Assembly (NCBI GenBank): GCA_037042915.1
Contig: CM073194.1
Location: 4,960,001-5,024,000 of the forward strand
Direction of reading: 5' to 3'
Length of the DNA stretch: 64,000 nt
Source: Auricularia sp. M13
Lineage: Eukaryota > Basidiomycota > Agaricomycetes > Auriculariales > Auriculariaceae
Shown piece by piece: positions 23,652 through 35,390 of this stretch; position 1 is the stretch's first letter, and every line of letters begins with the position of its first letter. The translations under genes were made by a program, and so were the position numbers. The notes under the pieces were generated by a model. That model was given only the letters and a program-made list of their open reading frames with translations, ran no database searches and had not been told where the DNA came from.

Positions 23652-24550
23652 GAGCAGATACGCCGTAGGATTTGCCACAGAGGAAAGGTACACAGAGAAG
23701 CGACATTCTGTTGCACGGGATGCAAGAGCGGAATGGTTTGTTTTGCCGGGATTCGAATGGACACTACGTGCGGCGCCTAGCGTGTACTTTCTGGATAAGA
23801 TTCACGACGATCTCCGAAAACAGCGCAGCCTGATAGATGGACGATCCATAAGATGTTGCCAATGCGATTCCAGAGAGTGTACGAAATGCAGTTCAAGCGA
23901 GTGCGAGCGCGCACGAGAGCACAATTTAGACCGTCAGCGTGCGTTGCACATCCGGAATGAGAGCAAATACGATAATCCTAGCAGTACTGTCCAAAGAGTG
24001 GCACATTAGCCAGAGATAGGTCCGAGACTGTCGTAAAGCACTGGCAGTCTGCCACGATGACGGAGAGCAAGTGAAAATCTTCCAAACTCCGACCCAGACT
24101 GATCATTTCCCGTTCGAACTTCGACCACCGACTTACCTGCCCATCGTTAACTTTCAGCGATGGAGAAATGGTGTGCATGATGTCTTTGAACACGTAGAGA
24201 GAGAGAGAGTCAAATCAAGGATATCACAGTAATACCTCGCACTGGACGTTTAACTGAAAGGGTGGATAAAAAGTTATGGACACATCTCAGAGTACGCGGC
24301 TGGCCAACTATTCCCGCTGCGCTGGAGATATCTGACTACTTCCTGAAACCGCCGCTCAAGCGTCGATGACCAATCACGGCGGAGGATTTGTAATAGGTCT
24401 GCACGCCTGCAACTCCACATCGGGCAGCCGATCGGTCGAACTTCACGCTATTGACGACAGATTGACTTGAGTCAGCGTCGTTCCTGAGGCCTGAGGCTCG
24501 AGGGATCATTATTAAGCTCTTGGACTTACAAAGGCAATTCAGCCATACTG
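23652..24550. other. Intergenic with a dispersed-repeat copy
   Basis: Mostly non-coding; about 265 bases from 23,885 to 24,150 are a diverged copy of DNA also found at 38,283-38,520 (separate entry). Confidence 0.45.
23885..24150 (+). repeat. Dispersed repeat, copy A (partner at 38,283-38,520)
   Basis: Both copies share, in order, gttcaagcgagtgcgag, cgagagca..aattta/gattt..gaccgtcagcg, ccggaa.gagag, ccgaga.c.gtcgtaaag, gtctgccacgatgacgg, aggtgaaaat.ttcca and cacctgcctacc..cccatcg-like ends. Same orientation, about 14 kb apart, clearly diverged. Not classified. Confidence 0.65.
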
Positions 24551-24557
24551 TATAAAT
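24551..24557 (+). promoter_or_regulatory. TATA box of GST copy 1
   Basis: TATAAAT 57 bases before the ATG. The same TATAAATGGG context precedes GST copy 2. Confidence 0.65.
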
Positions 24558-24607
24558 GGGCAGCTGACGAAAGAATCAAGAGTTCTCTTGTGGTCAACAG
24601 CAGCAGA

Positions 24608-25657
24608 TATGCCACTCTACATCTACGGCTTGAGCAAGTCCAGCTGTGTCCGTCGCGTCGCCGCCGTATGCAACGAGCTCAACGTCCCCTACGAGCTCAA
24701 GGAGGTATTTACTGCGAGCTCCCTCATCGTCCGCAATTGCTGAACAAGTGGTGCAGGCTGACTTCGAACTAATCAAGACGAAGGAGTTCATGGAGACGCT
24801 GCAGCCGTTCGGACAGATGCCGGCGTTCGAGGATGACGGTTTCATCCTGTACGGTGCGTTCCATCCCCTCGTCGAAATGACCGATCACCTGGGGTAACAA
24901 GTCTGTATGCAGAGAGCCGCGCCATAGCACGGTACTTGGTGCTCAAGTACGGCAAAGGGAGCGACCTCCTGCCGCCGCCGTCGGATATCGAGGCGACGGC
25001 GCTCTTCGAGGCTGCAGCGAGCTCCGAGCAGGCCAATTTCGACGCATACGCCACTCCCATCGCCGAAGGGATCGTATTGAACCCGTGCGTTATACCCTGT
25101 GAGATGCACACCCGGTCGAATTATTCACGATGGGCTCGCAGGAAACTGGGAAAGAAGACTGACTGGAATCGCGTCGAGGAGATGACCGCCGCGTTAGACT
25201 TCAAGCTTCAAGGTGTGCTCGTACTTTATCTTCAAGGGATGAGGCGTCTGAAATGGCGGGGATAGGCTACGAGCGCATTCTTTCGAAGCGCAAGTACCTC
25301 GCGGCTGATGTGAGTCTGCAGTAGTTTTACCGCAATTCTGTGGTCGGACACACAACCTCTTCAGCATGTCACGCTTGCGGACCTATTCCACCTCCCCTAC
25401 GGCTGTGCGTATCATAGTGTACACGCACGTCCCGCACTTTATGACTTACCGAAGCTGTCCGTTGTTCCCCTTGCAGACGAGCTCGAGCACAACTGCAAGT
25501 TGGATCTTCTGCAGAAGTATCCTAACGTCGCACGGTACGCATCCCATCACCCCTTACCAGAATGAGGACTAGTGAGACTGAACAGATGGCATTTTGTAGC
25601 TGGTGGAACGATATTTCGAGCCGTCCGGCTTGGACGTCTGTTCGGGAGGGTGCCTGA
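24608..25657 (+). CDS. Glutathione S-transferase, phi-like (copy 1)
   Basis: Cytosolic GST conjugating glutathione to electrophiles. Seven exons: MPLYIYGLSKSSCVRRVAAV with the likely catalytic Ser in SKSS; FMETLQPFGQMPAFEDDGF (thioredoxin-fold cis-Pro in MPAFED); ESRAIARYLVLKYGKGSDLL (Glu-Ser for the glutathione Glu); the helical C-domain exon IEATALFEAAASSEQANFD; RKLGKKTDWNRVEEM; YERILSKRKYLAAD / HVTLADLFHLPYG (the D in the LADL motif is the N-capping residue of the family); and WWNDISSRPAWTSVREGA before TGA. Resembles phi-class GSTs. The frame is intact through all introns. In wood-decay fungi such enzymes are thought to help detoxify lignin and extractive fragments; that role is inference here. 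Confidence 0.92.
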
Positions 25658-26629
25658 GGAAGCAGTCGTGCAGAGGAATACAGACAGATTCATACCATTG
25701 CCGATACAGTATCTGGCATAGAGTAGTTTCAACTCAATGATTGATTTTATTGCATCCGAGTACTTGCATCCGCTCCGTGCGCCCATTACGCGCTGAGCCG
25801 GCAGCCTGCTCTCTCCCAGTTGCGCGTTAGACGCGTCGAACACACCACTTGCCGTACAGCCCGTCTGCATGAGCTACTTCTTCACCATCGTACGCGATAT
25901 TCCACGCTCGAATCTACAAGATGGTGACCCCCAGAATGGCATCGCTGCGCAGGTCACGCCTCTCCAGCACACATCGCTAGTCGCTGGTCACAACGTCCAG
26001 CACGCGCTGCTTGTTTCGCGTGCCCATCCGAAAAACTCTGTGCTTCTATGGCTACTGTGTGACTAGGTGCAATTCTGCTTGTATCAGTCATTAGATGCTA
26101 CTGCCTTGCGTCTTCAGACTGGTTGCGGCTCTGGCAGGACATTGGATCTTCTAACGCCGCTTCCTCATTCACACTACATCATCGGCTTCGTGTCTTCATT
26201 TCGTTCCCTCGATCGACTACACCAAATCCCGCCGCCGGAGATTTTCGACAGGGTGTGCCGCATCCATAATCCATGTCCTCGAATCCTGAATCGCACCTAT
26301 TATCAAGGCTATATCAGAATGCCCGGCTCACTGAGCGGACGCGATTCGTTGCTTTACGGACGTCCGTTGAACATGAACTACTTATTGGCCAGAGAACAAG
26401 ACATGCGACCTCCAAGTTCTCCTGTTGACGATTCCGCGCTACCTTGGTTCGCCTCCGCAACGGTTACCAACGACTCAGGAACCACGAAAGCAAGGTCAGC
26501 GATTCGACTGACTGCGACAATAATTCTTTTATGCATCGCGGGAATCGCAGCCAAACGCCGCGTGGCGGTGCAACTCATCACTCGGCAGGAGTCTTCCGGT
26601 CGCCGAGTGGTTTCTCTTCATCCGCTACC
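25658..26629. other. Intergenic, about 0.97 kb
   Basis: A long plus-strand open frame overlaps this gap and the F-box exon, but its composition and lack of family resemblance suggest chance openness. Nothing else seen. Confidence 0.35.
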
Positions 26630-28440
26630 ATGGCTGAAGTCGAGGCACCGCGCCCAACGCCCGGCCCTGGCCTCCTGCAACTGTGCTCGGCGCTGCCCGC
26701 TGTCATCAACGAGGAATGCGAACGACACCAGGTGCTCATGGGGTGCGTTGTCACCGTTGTGGCACGCAGCTCCCACGTGTCGTGCTCACTATTGTGCCGC
26801 TCAGGATGACGGTCGCGTGCGCGTTCGAGTGCGCTGTACAGCTACTGCGGTCAACCGTCGAGCAGGTCATCGTGGACACTGCGGCTGCGCGGAATAACAA
26901 CAGCGCGCGCCGAGCAGGGGCTGTCGCGCGCCTCGCGCCCGAGCTGCTGTGCGCAATCTTCGGTCACCTGGTGCTGGCCGATCGGATATCTGCCAGTCAC
27001 GTGTGCCGGGCGTGGCGTGACACGGCGCTGGCGTCCGTGGCGCTCTGGGCGGATATCGCGTCGCACAACCAGCCAGCGGGTGTGCTCACACAGCGTATCC
27101 AGCGGGTTCCGCCAGACGCGCTCATCAATCTGTCCATTTACGTCAACCAGGAGACCGTTCAGGAAGTTGCCTGTGTCTTGTCGTCACATTTGCGCCGCCT
27201 ACGCCAGCTGTGGATTCGCGTGAGCGACAAGCTTGATGATGACCAGCGGCGGGCGCTCCGCGAGGCAATGGCACACCCGGCGCCGCATCTTTGGCAGCTC
27301 CGCATCCTCGACGGCAAGCGGAATATTCTGCCTGACTCCTCCACGCCTATCTTTGCTGGGAGCGCGCCCAATTTGAAGCTGGTGAAATTCTACGGGCACA
27401 GTCAGTTGCTAGAGGGACTTCCCCGTTCGATCGACCGTATTCTCTTCTCGGAGAGCGGTACGACCGACGTCGATACACTACGCATGTCGCTCGAGCACTT
27501 TGACTCTTCCTCGGGCTTTGCTATCGAAATTGACGAGTGGAACAGCAGTGGCTCTGCCTCGCCTGACGTGCTTACGGTGCCCGCGGCGATTGGGACGCTG
27601 CTGCTCGTCTCTAACGACGACGACGTCGACATGCGCGCCGTCGTGCGCCACATTGCCCACGCGCCGCTGCCCGTCTTCGGCGTCGCCTTCCGCTCGCGCG
27701 CCGCAATGTCTGAGGAAGACACCGCTGCGCTCTTCCATGACATCCTCTCCGCCGTACGGGAGTCGCCCATAGCATGGGTGCAGGTGCTGCAGTCGTTCCA
27801 CAAGACGGGCCGCGTGCAGGTCGACGTGCGCCTGCGCGACGGCCGGCACCGCTCCATCCTGAAGTGCCAGTACGCCTGGGCCGCGCGGCTGCACTCTCAA
27901 TCTCTCTTCCAGGGCGTGCGGCATCTGCGGCTCGGCGAGACGCTGCTGTTTGGCGCGGGCAGCGCGAGCGGGCCGTACGAGCTGCCGGGCGTCGAGACAC
28001 TCGATATCGTGCTCGTCGCGCCCGACCGCCAGGGCGAGCGCGGCGCGGACAGCGTGTTCCTCCTCGCGCGCCGGCCGGGCGCCTGGCTCGCGTGTCCCGC
28101 GCTGCGCACGCTGGCGTTCTACCCGTGCGACACGGCGCTCGCGCTGCCCGTCGCGGCGGACAAGGGCGGGCACCGCGCGGCGTGCACGACGCTCTCGCCC
28201 GAGATGCTGCGCGAGTTCGTCACGTGGCATCTGGACTGTCCCGCCTTCACGCTCGCGCTGCGCGGTATCGGCCTGCTGACGAGCAACGCGGCGGAAGTCG
28301 CCCTTCTGCTGGCGCTCCCACAGCTGCGCGACGTCGTGTGCGAACTGGACGACACGGACGCGCACGGGTTCTCGGTCGTGCCCAATTTCTACTATCTGAC
28401 GAGCTGGGACTATGATGAGCGCTTTCCGCACCATGATTGA
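26630..28440 (+). CDS. F-box domain protein
   Basis: Probable substrate adaptor of an SCF ubiquitin ligase or one of the many expanded Agaricomycete F-box proteins. Exon 1 (26,630-26,742) encodes MAEVEAPRPTPGPGLLQLC and is joined by a GTGCGT..CTCAG intron (26,743-26,804) to one long exon ending TGA at 28,440, about 582 residues. The F-box lies near residues 80-130: RLAPELLCAIFGHLVLADR, VCRAWRDTAL, LWADI. The rest shows irregular leucine-rich spacing (LWQLRILDGKR, LKLVKFYGHSQLLEG, VRHLRLGETLLF), as usual in this group, without a strict LRR consensus. Very high GC3, so its antisense frames are open too. The target is unknown. Confidence 0.88.
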
Positions 28441-30592
28441 CTCGAACTGATCGATGTTCTGCTCACTACCAGTGTACAGTACCCATGTGCATCAATCACT
28501 CTCCCATCTCCCGGCAATGTCGTTACTCTACATCTTTTGCATTTTCTTGGCATATCCCACCGTCGTCGCCCGAACCAGTTATGCTCAGGGCTGGGTCGAT
28601 TTCCTTTTTGGCGTGATACCTGCATCTTGCCGCCCTCATGGATCTCTTGCATTCTGGCTTAGGCAACTCACTCTGTCTTGTGTCGCCCAGCGGAACGGGC
28701 AATGTGTGTGTCGCGGCGCACTGTGTCTTCTCTGCTTCATGTTCGGCCTGGATGCTAGTTGCAAATGCGCGATTTTCAAGCTCGTCGCCCAGCTTTCTCT
28801 CATCGAATCACCGCGGTTACTTGCATAGCTCTTGGCTTCAGCAGCAGCGCACTGTCTACCATGCAATGGTCCCCATCATTGCCACTTCAGCTTGGAGATG
28901 CAATGCTCCCGAGCACCGGGATCCGCACTGTCCCAGGCACGCCGTATGTTACTGCACGTATGACCGCCGTTCTCCCGTACAGTAGACGCGCGCACCGGTT
29001 TTCCCACACGCATGCCCATCTCAACGTGACTCGCACTGACGCGCAAAGATCTCATCTAGACGCTGTTCAGTGTTTGCTTCGCGCACTGAAAATCCGTTGG
29101 TCTCGCTGGGACAGCACCCACAGCTCGCGCTGTTAGCTCATGGGGGATCTACATTGCCCGGAACTGAGCTCGCGTCGCGCTTGGTCTCGGGCGGACTCGG
29201 GACGGCGTGTGGGGCTGCACGGGCCACATGTGTGTGGGTGCGTGTAGGTGCTGCGGGCCGGGTTCCTCAGTGACGCCCGATGTTGTTTGCTGGTCGCTCT
29301 CGACCCAGAAGTGCGGCTCGGCACACCGCGAACGCCGCTGCCAGGCTCTCGGGCGCGCCGCGGACTCGCACGCGTCGTCGAGTCTGGGATTCTATCCGAC
29401 CCTGCTCTGCTCCGTTAATGATATTTTGGAGCATACCACCGGCGGAGCGCCTGGGTGCTGAATCCCTCCCGGCTTCGCGATCGGTTGTCGGCTTGAGTCT
29501 TCGCGTTCTTCAGGGCAAACCCGGGTCATTAGTGGCACTGCGCGCTCGCGATTCACGATCACGACTCGTGGTCCCGCCACTCCTGAGAACCAGATGGTCG
29601 GCTGCGCGAGGCTTGTGTTGCTTGGCGGAATATTACAGCTCGCGTCGGACTCCCCCGCGAAGAGAACGCGCGGCATGAAAGTACTGTGCCACTGCTAGTT
29701 GCCCGGAGTCTGTGTGCGCGGGTCGGGCCCGGGGGTCGAGTGGCCGTCCATTCGCAGAAACATGACGGACGGATGAGAGCATCGAGACGGTGGCAGTTGA
29801 CGGCCGCGGCGAGCTGGGGAGACTCTGGAAGTGAGATTCGAGTCCCTGTGAGGTCAAACGCCGGATTCGCGGCGTTTATGCCTTGGATCGTTTCCGTTGA
29901 GAGGCTCTCAGGGTCTTTTTGCCAGTTCACACGTTGTTTTCTGCCATGCCAATTCCACGCGGAGTCCCAGTGAGGCTATATGCCGGAACGTTGGGTGCTG
30001 CTGCACGAACTTATCGTTGCCGCTGTGACGTTGGGAATATCACAGGCAGCAGGTCCGTACGTGTGTCTAACGCGCGGGCAGCGCACTTACAGTCGGAAAC
30101 TAGTCTCGAACAGACAACGAAGCGACGAATACTAATGGCGGGGTGTCCCTGCAGGCTGTTTTATCTTGCAACATGAACGGCACGGTAGACTTGGGGATGC
30201 AAATAGTGTACAATTGCGATGCGGAAACACTGACAGACTAATACTATACGTACACGAGGCTACCTCTAAGGGTATTCGGAGAGCGCGAGAACGGATGGGC
30301 GATGCGGGGAAGACCAGACGAGGATGCGAGCGAGGTTCAAACTGGAATGCGAACGGAAATGCGAGCCGGCGCGGAACGAGGATGGGGCACGGCGGTAGGG
30401 TATGAAGTCCGGGGGAAAGGGATGGGATGCGGCACGATAGCAGAGCACGAGACTGATAGCGACGACGGAACGATAGCGACGACGGATGCAAACAAATAGT
30501 CTCAATGAAGGATGCAAAAAAGAGGGGCATATGGAGTGCATAATCATGGTTGGGCATAGGGTGGGCCGTGGCGGACACGCTCGCGTGCACGC
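28441..30592. other. Intergenic, about 2.15 kb
   Basis: The longest frame, 28,517-28,828 (+), begins MSLLYIFCIFLAYPTVVA and could mimic a signal peptide, but lacks any family; it may lie in the F-box 3' UTR. The rest is GC-rich with short shadow ORFs. At about 30,280-30,480 the plus strand is purine-rich (gcgag/gacgatag motifs) near the 3' end of the DUF6699 gene. Confidence 0.35.
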
Positions 30593-31456
30593 TCAAGGGT
30601 ATCCCAGGACGAGAGACCAGGTGTTGGGCTCTGAGGTGGGTGAGAGGCCTAGGACGACGGAGCGTCCCTGGAGCCAGTCGAGGCGCAGAATGCCTTGCAT
30701 CTCGACCGCGCGCGCCTGCGCTCCCGACCGTGCAACGCGCGCGCGAAACGCGGCGTCGAGCTTGCCGCGCGAGCGAGAATCAAGCCGCGCGTACTCCTCC
30801 TGGCGCACGCGGCGCCGGAGCCCGTGATGGATAGCGCTGAGGACCTGGTCAACGCGCACGCCGCGCCCCGGCGCGCTCTCCACGACCTCGATCGGCCATG
30901 GCATGAGCTGGGCGTCGGCGCGGAGGCGCATGACGCCGAGAGGCGCAGAGGTCGCGAGCGAGTTGCGCTGCGCGGCGGAGAGGGGCACGCTGGACCCGGA
31001 GAGGCGCGCGTACTGCGGATCGTACTCGGCGTTGAAGTGCAGCGGCGGGTGCCCGTGCGGGCTGTGGGCCAGCATCGGTGCGACGGAGACGTGGCCGGCG
31101 CGGCGCGATGTCGAGCTGGATGCTGTGCGCACGTCCATCAGCCCCGGTTGGCAACGCATTGGTAATGGGCGCGACGTACCCGAGGTATCGTTGACGGCAT
31201 GCGAGACGACCGCAGGGAGTGTCCTGGAGCGCATGGGAACCGCGAACCGGACTGCCTTGGCTGGCGCTGGCGCTGGCGGTGGCTGGAGCTGGGGCCTGCG
31301 CGCAGAGGCATGGACGGCTGGCGCGAGCGGTCCCGGCCAGAGGGGGTCTCCAGCCTGTGGGATATGCGCCAGTGCTATCGGATAGCGGTATGAGGGTTGG
31401 AAGTGCGGTGTGTAGGGCGTGTGCATGTCTGTGCGGTACTGGGGGTGATGCGACAT
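30593..31456 (-). CDS. DUF6699 domain-containing protein (single exon)
   Basis: 287 residues, no introns. A Pro/Ala-rich N-terminus (MSHHPQYRTDMHTPYTP...) is followed by a DUF6699 domain covering about the last 130 residues: PLHFNAEYDPQYARLSG, then MPWPIEVVESAPGRGVRVDQ, VLSAIHHGLRRRVRQEEYA, MQGILRLDWLQGRSVVLGL and a final LVLGYP. The PWPI..V....VTV.DVL.AIH..LR pattern is diagnostic of the family. Function unknown; the N-terminal region suggests an unstructured tail. The same domain occurs in the gene at 2,211-3,524. Confidence 0.88.
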   Translation of the reverse strand: MSHHPQYRTDMHTPYTPHFQPSYRYPIALAHIPQAGDPLWPGPLAPAVHASARRPQLQPPPAPAPAKAVRFAVPMRSRTLPAVVSHAVNDTSGTSRPLPMRCQPGLMDVRTASSSTSRRAGHVSVAPMLAHSPHGHPPLHFNAEYDPQYARLSGSSVPLSAAQRNSLATSAPLGVMRLRADAQLMPWPIEVVESAPGRGVRVDQVLSAIHHGLRRRVRQEEYARLDSRSRGKLDAAFRARVARSGAQARAVEMQGILRLDWLQGRSVVLGLSPTSEPNTWSLVLGYP

Positions 31457-33533
31457 TGGTGATTGCGAGGTTGTTCACCACACTCGGCAGCCTTTATACG
31501 AATGCGTCCAAGCCGGGTCGAGTCAAGCATACCCATTTGACGTGCGGATTTTCAAGGCAATGACGGAGGGAGGAAGGAGCTGCGCCGATGCAAACTCCGC
31601 GGCCAACTTCGTCCGCTCCCGTCAGGGCCTCCGGCGACAACGGATTTTTTTGCCCCACAGGGCAGTGCGTCTTCTTGGGCCACTGTTGATCTAATAAACC
31701 AAGGTACCCTGGGCAGCTTTGCGATCCCACGCGCCTCGCGTGAGCCTCGAGGTCTGCAAATCCATCCATGGTGAGTGCCGTGCTATCGTCGTCGTCAGGG
31801 CCCTGCAAAGCTCAATCCTAACAGGACATTTCTAGCAATTCCGGCGAGGCACACTCTGCCCTATACTCATACAGTACAACAGCTCTCGTCCAGGCACATC
31901 CGCTAGTGCAACCTTTTTTGCTGGCTGTCTGCAGATCCTCGCTTGACGACCAGTTGCTTAATTTCGCTTTTTCCCTGCTACGCTCGCTGCCACCGCCGCC
32001 TCAGTCTTTTTTTTTACGAGCGCCACTACCACCTCCGCCGCTCCAGCACGGCTTCAGCGCCTTTCTGCGACGCTATCCGGTGGCATGCACTGCCAACGAC
32101 TTGCGGCCGTAACGCGCTTGTCTCCGTCACCTGGCTCCCGTGGAACGTTCCAAATCATTTTTTCGTGGACGGCCGCTGTTTCACTGTTTGAAAATAGCAC
32201 TGGACTTTCGTCCGAGCGGCGCGCGCAGTCGTCATCACTGCAGCATGTGCTTTACTGTACGGGCTTGAAGCGCAACAACACCACACCGCTTGAGAATGGA
32301 TCGGCCGTGTTGAGCCCCCCAGCCATCCCGACTTGCTCCGACTCTGACTCTGTAGGCTATGCATCATCTCAGAGCGGTGTCGCCGGATAGCTTGATTTTC
32401 CTTCGTGCACTAAACTACGAATGGGTTGCTCTCCTGCTTGTCCGAGCCTTGTTCTCTTGCTTGGTTGTTCGGATTTGCAGCCTGAGCACGGGCGGTGCCT
32501 CATTGTGCTGGTGACAAAGTGACACACACCGACGCACATATCGAGTACCTCGTGTTGCAGCAGCAGCAGGCTATCTTTGCGTTTGGCGCTTTCGGCCAGT
32601 CAAACAGCCCCCTAACCAAGACCACGGGTGGATTGTTATCTGATATCATAACGACTGCGAATCGCGATACTCTGTGACAGCTGATAGTGGCGGATCTGCA
32701 TGCTGGAATCCCGGAGAGCGCGCGCGACGCGTATCCTTGCCCCAATGCGTGCGCATGATGAATCTGGATGATTCATTAGCGCTCCCGTGAGAAAATATTT
32801 CAATCTGTGAGCCTTGCGCTAGTTCTAGCCCTGGTGCCGCGCGTTCGAACTTGAGAACCACGATGTGAAGTCTCCGCGGTGCGCCCGTATATGACTTGGT
32901 CGACGGGACCGCGCACGCCAATCTCCACTTCTTCCGCACGCGTGAATTCGCAGATCGGCGCTCTAACAGCGGTTGCTTTCCGCTCGCTCAGGGCAGCATT
33001 GTCGTCACCTAGCATGTGATCTAGTATGTAGGCGCCGAATCTAGGTTCCAGACCACCCGCATCCTGAGGCCTCGAGGCAGATAATGTCTGCAAATCACCC
33101 GACGCTGTGTTCTTCTGTGTCCCTTCTCAGGCTCACCGTCAATACTTCCTTGGAGATTCCTTCGGCGCATCCTGGAGGGAGCACTGGCCGCCGCAGAACT
33201 CGGGGCAAAGTGATGACTGTGCCGTCGCTTCGCCCCGCGCGTGTGGACGCCGAGTTCCAGGTCAGCACGAGGTCAGGTGCTGCGTAGTAGTAGTAGTAGT
33301 AGTATTCAGGCACATGGTCCTACATAGAACGGCCCGTAATGGTCTCAACGGCAGGGCTCATCGTACCGAAAACCATTCCATCCCTCCCACCCAGTGTACC
33401 ATCGTTTTGCAGGTCAGTTTACGACGTAGCACCCATGCAGAATCCACCGGGGGCTGCCCAGTGCCGCATGAATGCCGCAGTCTTCAACCGAGTACCGCCG
33501 TCGGATGGCCCACTTCTAGTTCTCACCCTCTCC
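31457..33533. other. Intergenic, about 2.1 kb, with a short repeat relic
   Basis: No gene recognised. At about 33,065-33,122 the sequence gcctcgaggcagata.tgtctgc.aaatca.ccgacgctgtgt resembles 36,117-36,160 and 40,983-41,030, so a relic of the 35-41 kb repeat is present. An open tail at 32,250-32,390 (+) looks protein-like but has no start or relatives. Confidence 0.4.
33284..33304 (+). repeat. (GTA)7 microsatellite
   Basis: Seven uninterrupted GTA units. Confidence 0.9.
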
Positions 33534-34124
33534 CTAGTCCGAATCCCAGCTAGGGTCCCAGTCCGGGACATAGCGGTCCGACGAGTCGTAGATTTCGAAA
33601 GCGCGTTGGGCAAATGTGGCTAACACCACGGCCGTTTCTTCATACTCAAGCAGAGTCAGCAAGATCTCCATGGGTCGTCTGCTCTGGAGGCTCGGTAGGT
33701 CTACAACCTGGGAGCGATGTTTCCGCGATCGGTTTGAAATCTCAGTGCGCCGCAGCTGCTGCAGCACGAGATCACACCGAGTCCAGAAATCCTCCCGGCA
33801 GTTAAGCAACTCCATCGAGCCCTGACAAACGAAAAGAGCATGAATAGGGTCTTCTGTGGCATTAAGGCAGAATCGGCATAAACGAGCTTCGCGAGGAATT
33901 TCATACTGCCTGTCTTTCGTCGGACGGCGGAGTATTTCGACTGAGCTGCGGGAGTTGGGATCTCCGGGAGATTGAGGCCACGTGCGCTTACGTCCCGATG
34001 ACGGGTATTGCCATATCGGGCTCGATGCCGCGGAGTGCAGTGCCTGCAAGCTGCAATGCGTCACGGTCTCATTGGCAGCGAGGTCCTTCGGCCGACGAGT
34101 TGCAGTCTCACGTCCATGTTGCAA
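33534..34124 (-). mobile_element. LINE-type reverse transcriptase C-terminal fragment
   Basis: The frame carries the zinc-knuckle that follows many non-LTR reverse transcriptases, CRFCLNATEDPIHALFVC (C-x2-C-x8-H-x4-C), after PREARL, then a hydrophilic tail ending before TAG. This block is common in Agaricomycete endonuclease/reverse-transcriptase ORFs. No polymerase palm motif or endonuclease is seen upstream, so only the 3' end of an element remains. Consistent with 5' truncation or decay. Confidence 0.6.
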
Positions 34125-35390
34125 TCACATGGACTGAGCTACCCAAGAAAGGTACTGCACCACTCAACCGAGCACGCCGGACTGCGACTCGCCGGGTGGC
34201 ATTTTCTGAAATCCTTCGGCCGATGAATACTCTGCAGAGGAGCTACAGCGTGTGCCCTGGGTCTAGCTCTCTCATAAAACTTGACGATTACGGGGCGGAC
34301 AATCCGCGCCGCAGGCGAATCCGCTGACGGGTTTGGTCGATGCGATAAGTGCAGCGCCTCCTTGGACGTGTTCCTCGTGAGCCCGCTTTCAGAAATCCCC
34401 TTTAAGGTGAAATCAGTATCGGATTTCATGTGGGATGTGCAGTACACATCCGAACTTCGGCTCTACGGCCCTTTCCCTTCGCGCGGCGATCTCACCTCGC
34501 GAGCACTGGCAGTCGTGTGACTTGCAGGATGCTAGAAATCTGCATAGTGCTACCGTATTTGGCGCCTGTCTCTCCCCATTTGTGGAGTGGCAGACTCTCC
34601 GGCGGCTCGCACGCCGCGCTAAGGCTGTATCCCATTTATTTGAGCGCCTTGGAACATTCCCACTCGTAAACTGGCTGTGTCGTACGAACCTGAGATAAAA
34701 TAATATTACAGCTCGGCTACTTCAGCATTCACACAAAATCCCACATTGCGCGCCGATTATTGGCACAACGGCCCCATCACGAACACAGCCTAAGTTTTTC
34801 AGATCAAGCAATTCGCATTACTGAGTGGCATGTGAGCTTTCGGGGCGCGTGAAAACGTTCTATTCTCGCAAATTTTCCGGGAATGCAAGAAGCCAGTGCC
34901 TGTTACTGAGGGGCTCATGCAGATTAATCGAGACGTCTCGGGCATCATCTCACAGCACCACTTGGGCTGTGCGCGCTGCCGAAGGATGTAGTGCGGAGAT
35001 CAGCTAGTAGAGATGTGTTTATGTTATGAGAGGGATGTCATAATTGAGCTCGGGAAAGAATTAGGAATAAAGATTCGACAAGTCACGCCTCATGTATGGG
35101 CCGAGCCGCAACCCTCAGCATTAGCTGAGCCTGAGGTGAGGATATATTTCAGTCTTTCCACGAGTTCTAAGAGAGAAAGGCAGTGCTATAACATACAATA
35201 ATGCACCAATCTGTTTCTGTGGAGTTGCAAAGACATATTGTCTCGATTGTTGAGTTGGAAGAAACATCCTGACTGAGTCTCAAAGGGTGTAAAGCATGGA
35301 ATTTCTGGTTGCATCGATGGGCAAGTGAATAGCAGGGAAAATGAGATTATACTCACCGGGACAACATGCTTTTTGCACTCCGACAAATCC
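34125..35390. other. Unassigned DNA between the LINE fragment and the large repeat
   Basis: Short frames only. 34,435-34,698 (+) is open and fairly protein-like but unrecognised. Probably further element-derived DNA. Confidence 0.3.

Noticed and set aside
23740-23775. tRNA B-box-like sequence (gggattcgaatgg)
   Set aside because: No matching A box or cloverleaf nearby.
27478-28434. 318-codon minus-strand open frame
   Set aside because: Antisense of the F-box exon; openness follows from its very high GC3, with Arg-rich composition and no family.
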